Positions 5,921-5,969 of a DNA stretch of 5,969 nt are shown piece by piece. The stretch's first letter is position 1. Each line of letters starts with the position of its first letter. The DNA is from JAJPKK01 sp035311445. Its GTDB lineage: Bacteria; Pseudomonadota; Alphaproteobacteria; Rhizobiales; Xanthobacteraceae. The position numbers were made by a program, and so were the translations under genes. The DNA is taken from positions 1-5,969 of the forward strand of contig DATGCX010000079.1 in the NCBI GenBank assembly GCA_035311445.1. Direction: 5' to 3'. The notes under the pieces are model-generated. The model ran no database searches and was not told the origin of the DNA. It worked only from the letters and a program-made list of their open reading frames with translations.

Positions 5921-5969
5921 TCAGCTTGGCTCCGCCGCTGCAGTCGCATCGAGAATCCAGGCGAAATAA
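5921..5969 (-). CDS. C-terminal end of an unidentified protein (partial at right edge)
   Basis: On the minus strand the frame starting at base 5968 reads YFAWILDATAAAEPS and then TGA at 5923-5921. Only 15 residues are in the window, too few to assign a family. The reading is favoured over the other two minus frames because its composition is ordinary for a protein end and because a terminator-like hairpin begins two bases after the stop. It would be transcribed in the same direction as the cationic protein gene, about 330 bases upstream of it. The call may be wrong if no gene lies to the right. Confidence 0.35.
   Translation of the reverse strand, partial: YFAWILDATAAAEPS

Noticed and set aside
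5733..5969. 78-codon plus-strand frame ending exactly at the window edge
   Set aside because: Arg/Ser-rich with weak third-position bias, no ribosome binding site, and it conflicts with the better-supported minus-strand gene end and hairpin at 5888-5923.

Overview
The window looks like chromosomal DNA from a GC-rich alphaproteobacterium, most likely of the Hyphomicrobiales (Bradyrhizobium/Rhodopseudomonas-like). The grounds are the codon usage, the fused LplT-Aas protein, and the style of the short cysteine-motif and Lys/His-rich exported proteins. The taxonomic placement is inference; no ribosomal or other marker gene is present.

Layout, left to right. (1) 1-585, minus: the N-terminal half of a fold-type III PLP enzyme of the D-threonine aldolase / D-serine dehydratase (DSD1) family, cut by the left edge. 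(2) 586-886: a roughly 300-base divergent intergenic region holding a phased repeat, a GCAWTGC core recurring three times at exactly 31-bp steps, plus weak promoter candidates on each strand. (3) 887-1120, plus: a 77-residue CxxC...CxxC zinc-ribbon protein with a good ribosome binding site. (4) 1121-1208: a convergent gap with a nested inverted repeat. (5) 1209-1514, minus: a 101-residue Rieske [2Fe-2S] ferredoxin with an AGGAGG ribosome binding site and a good sigma70-like promoter. (6) 1793-5191, plus: the dominant gene, a 1132-residue fusion of LplT (lysophospholipid flippase), PlsC (acyltransferase) and acyl-ACP synthetase, that is, a complete lysophospholipid salvage pathway in one polypeptide. 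(7) 5197-5235: a strong intrinsic terminator whose U-tract serves the minus strand. (8) 5261-5587, minus: a small exported Lys/His-rich cationic protein with a clear signal peptide. (9) 5588-5920: a noncoding or doubtful region with inverted repeats. (10) 5921-5969: the probable last residues of another minus-strand gene followed by a small terminator.

The genes do not form one operon. Neighbours alternate in direction, so each appears to be transcribed alone. The only integrated function visible is inside the fusion protein: the N-terminal transporter brings lysophospholipid to the inner leaflet, the C-terminal domain supplies an activated acyl group, and the middle domain joins them to regenerate phospholipid. 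No mobile element, CRISPR array, tRNA or rRNA was recognised. I did not find a convincing new multi-gene system. The least explained signal is the 31-bp phased repeat at 692-776.
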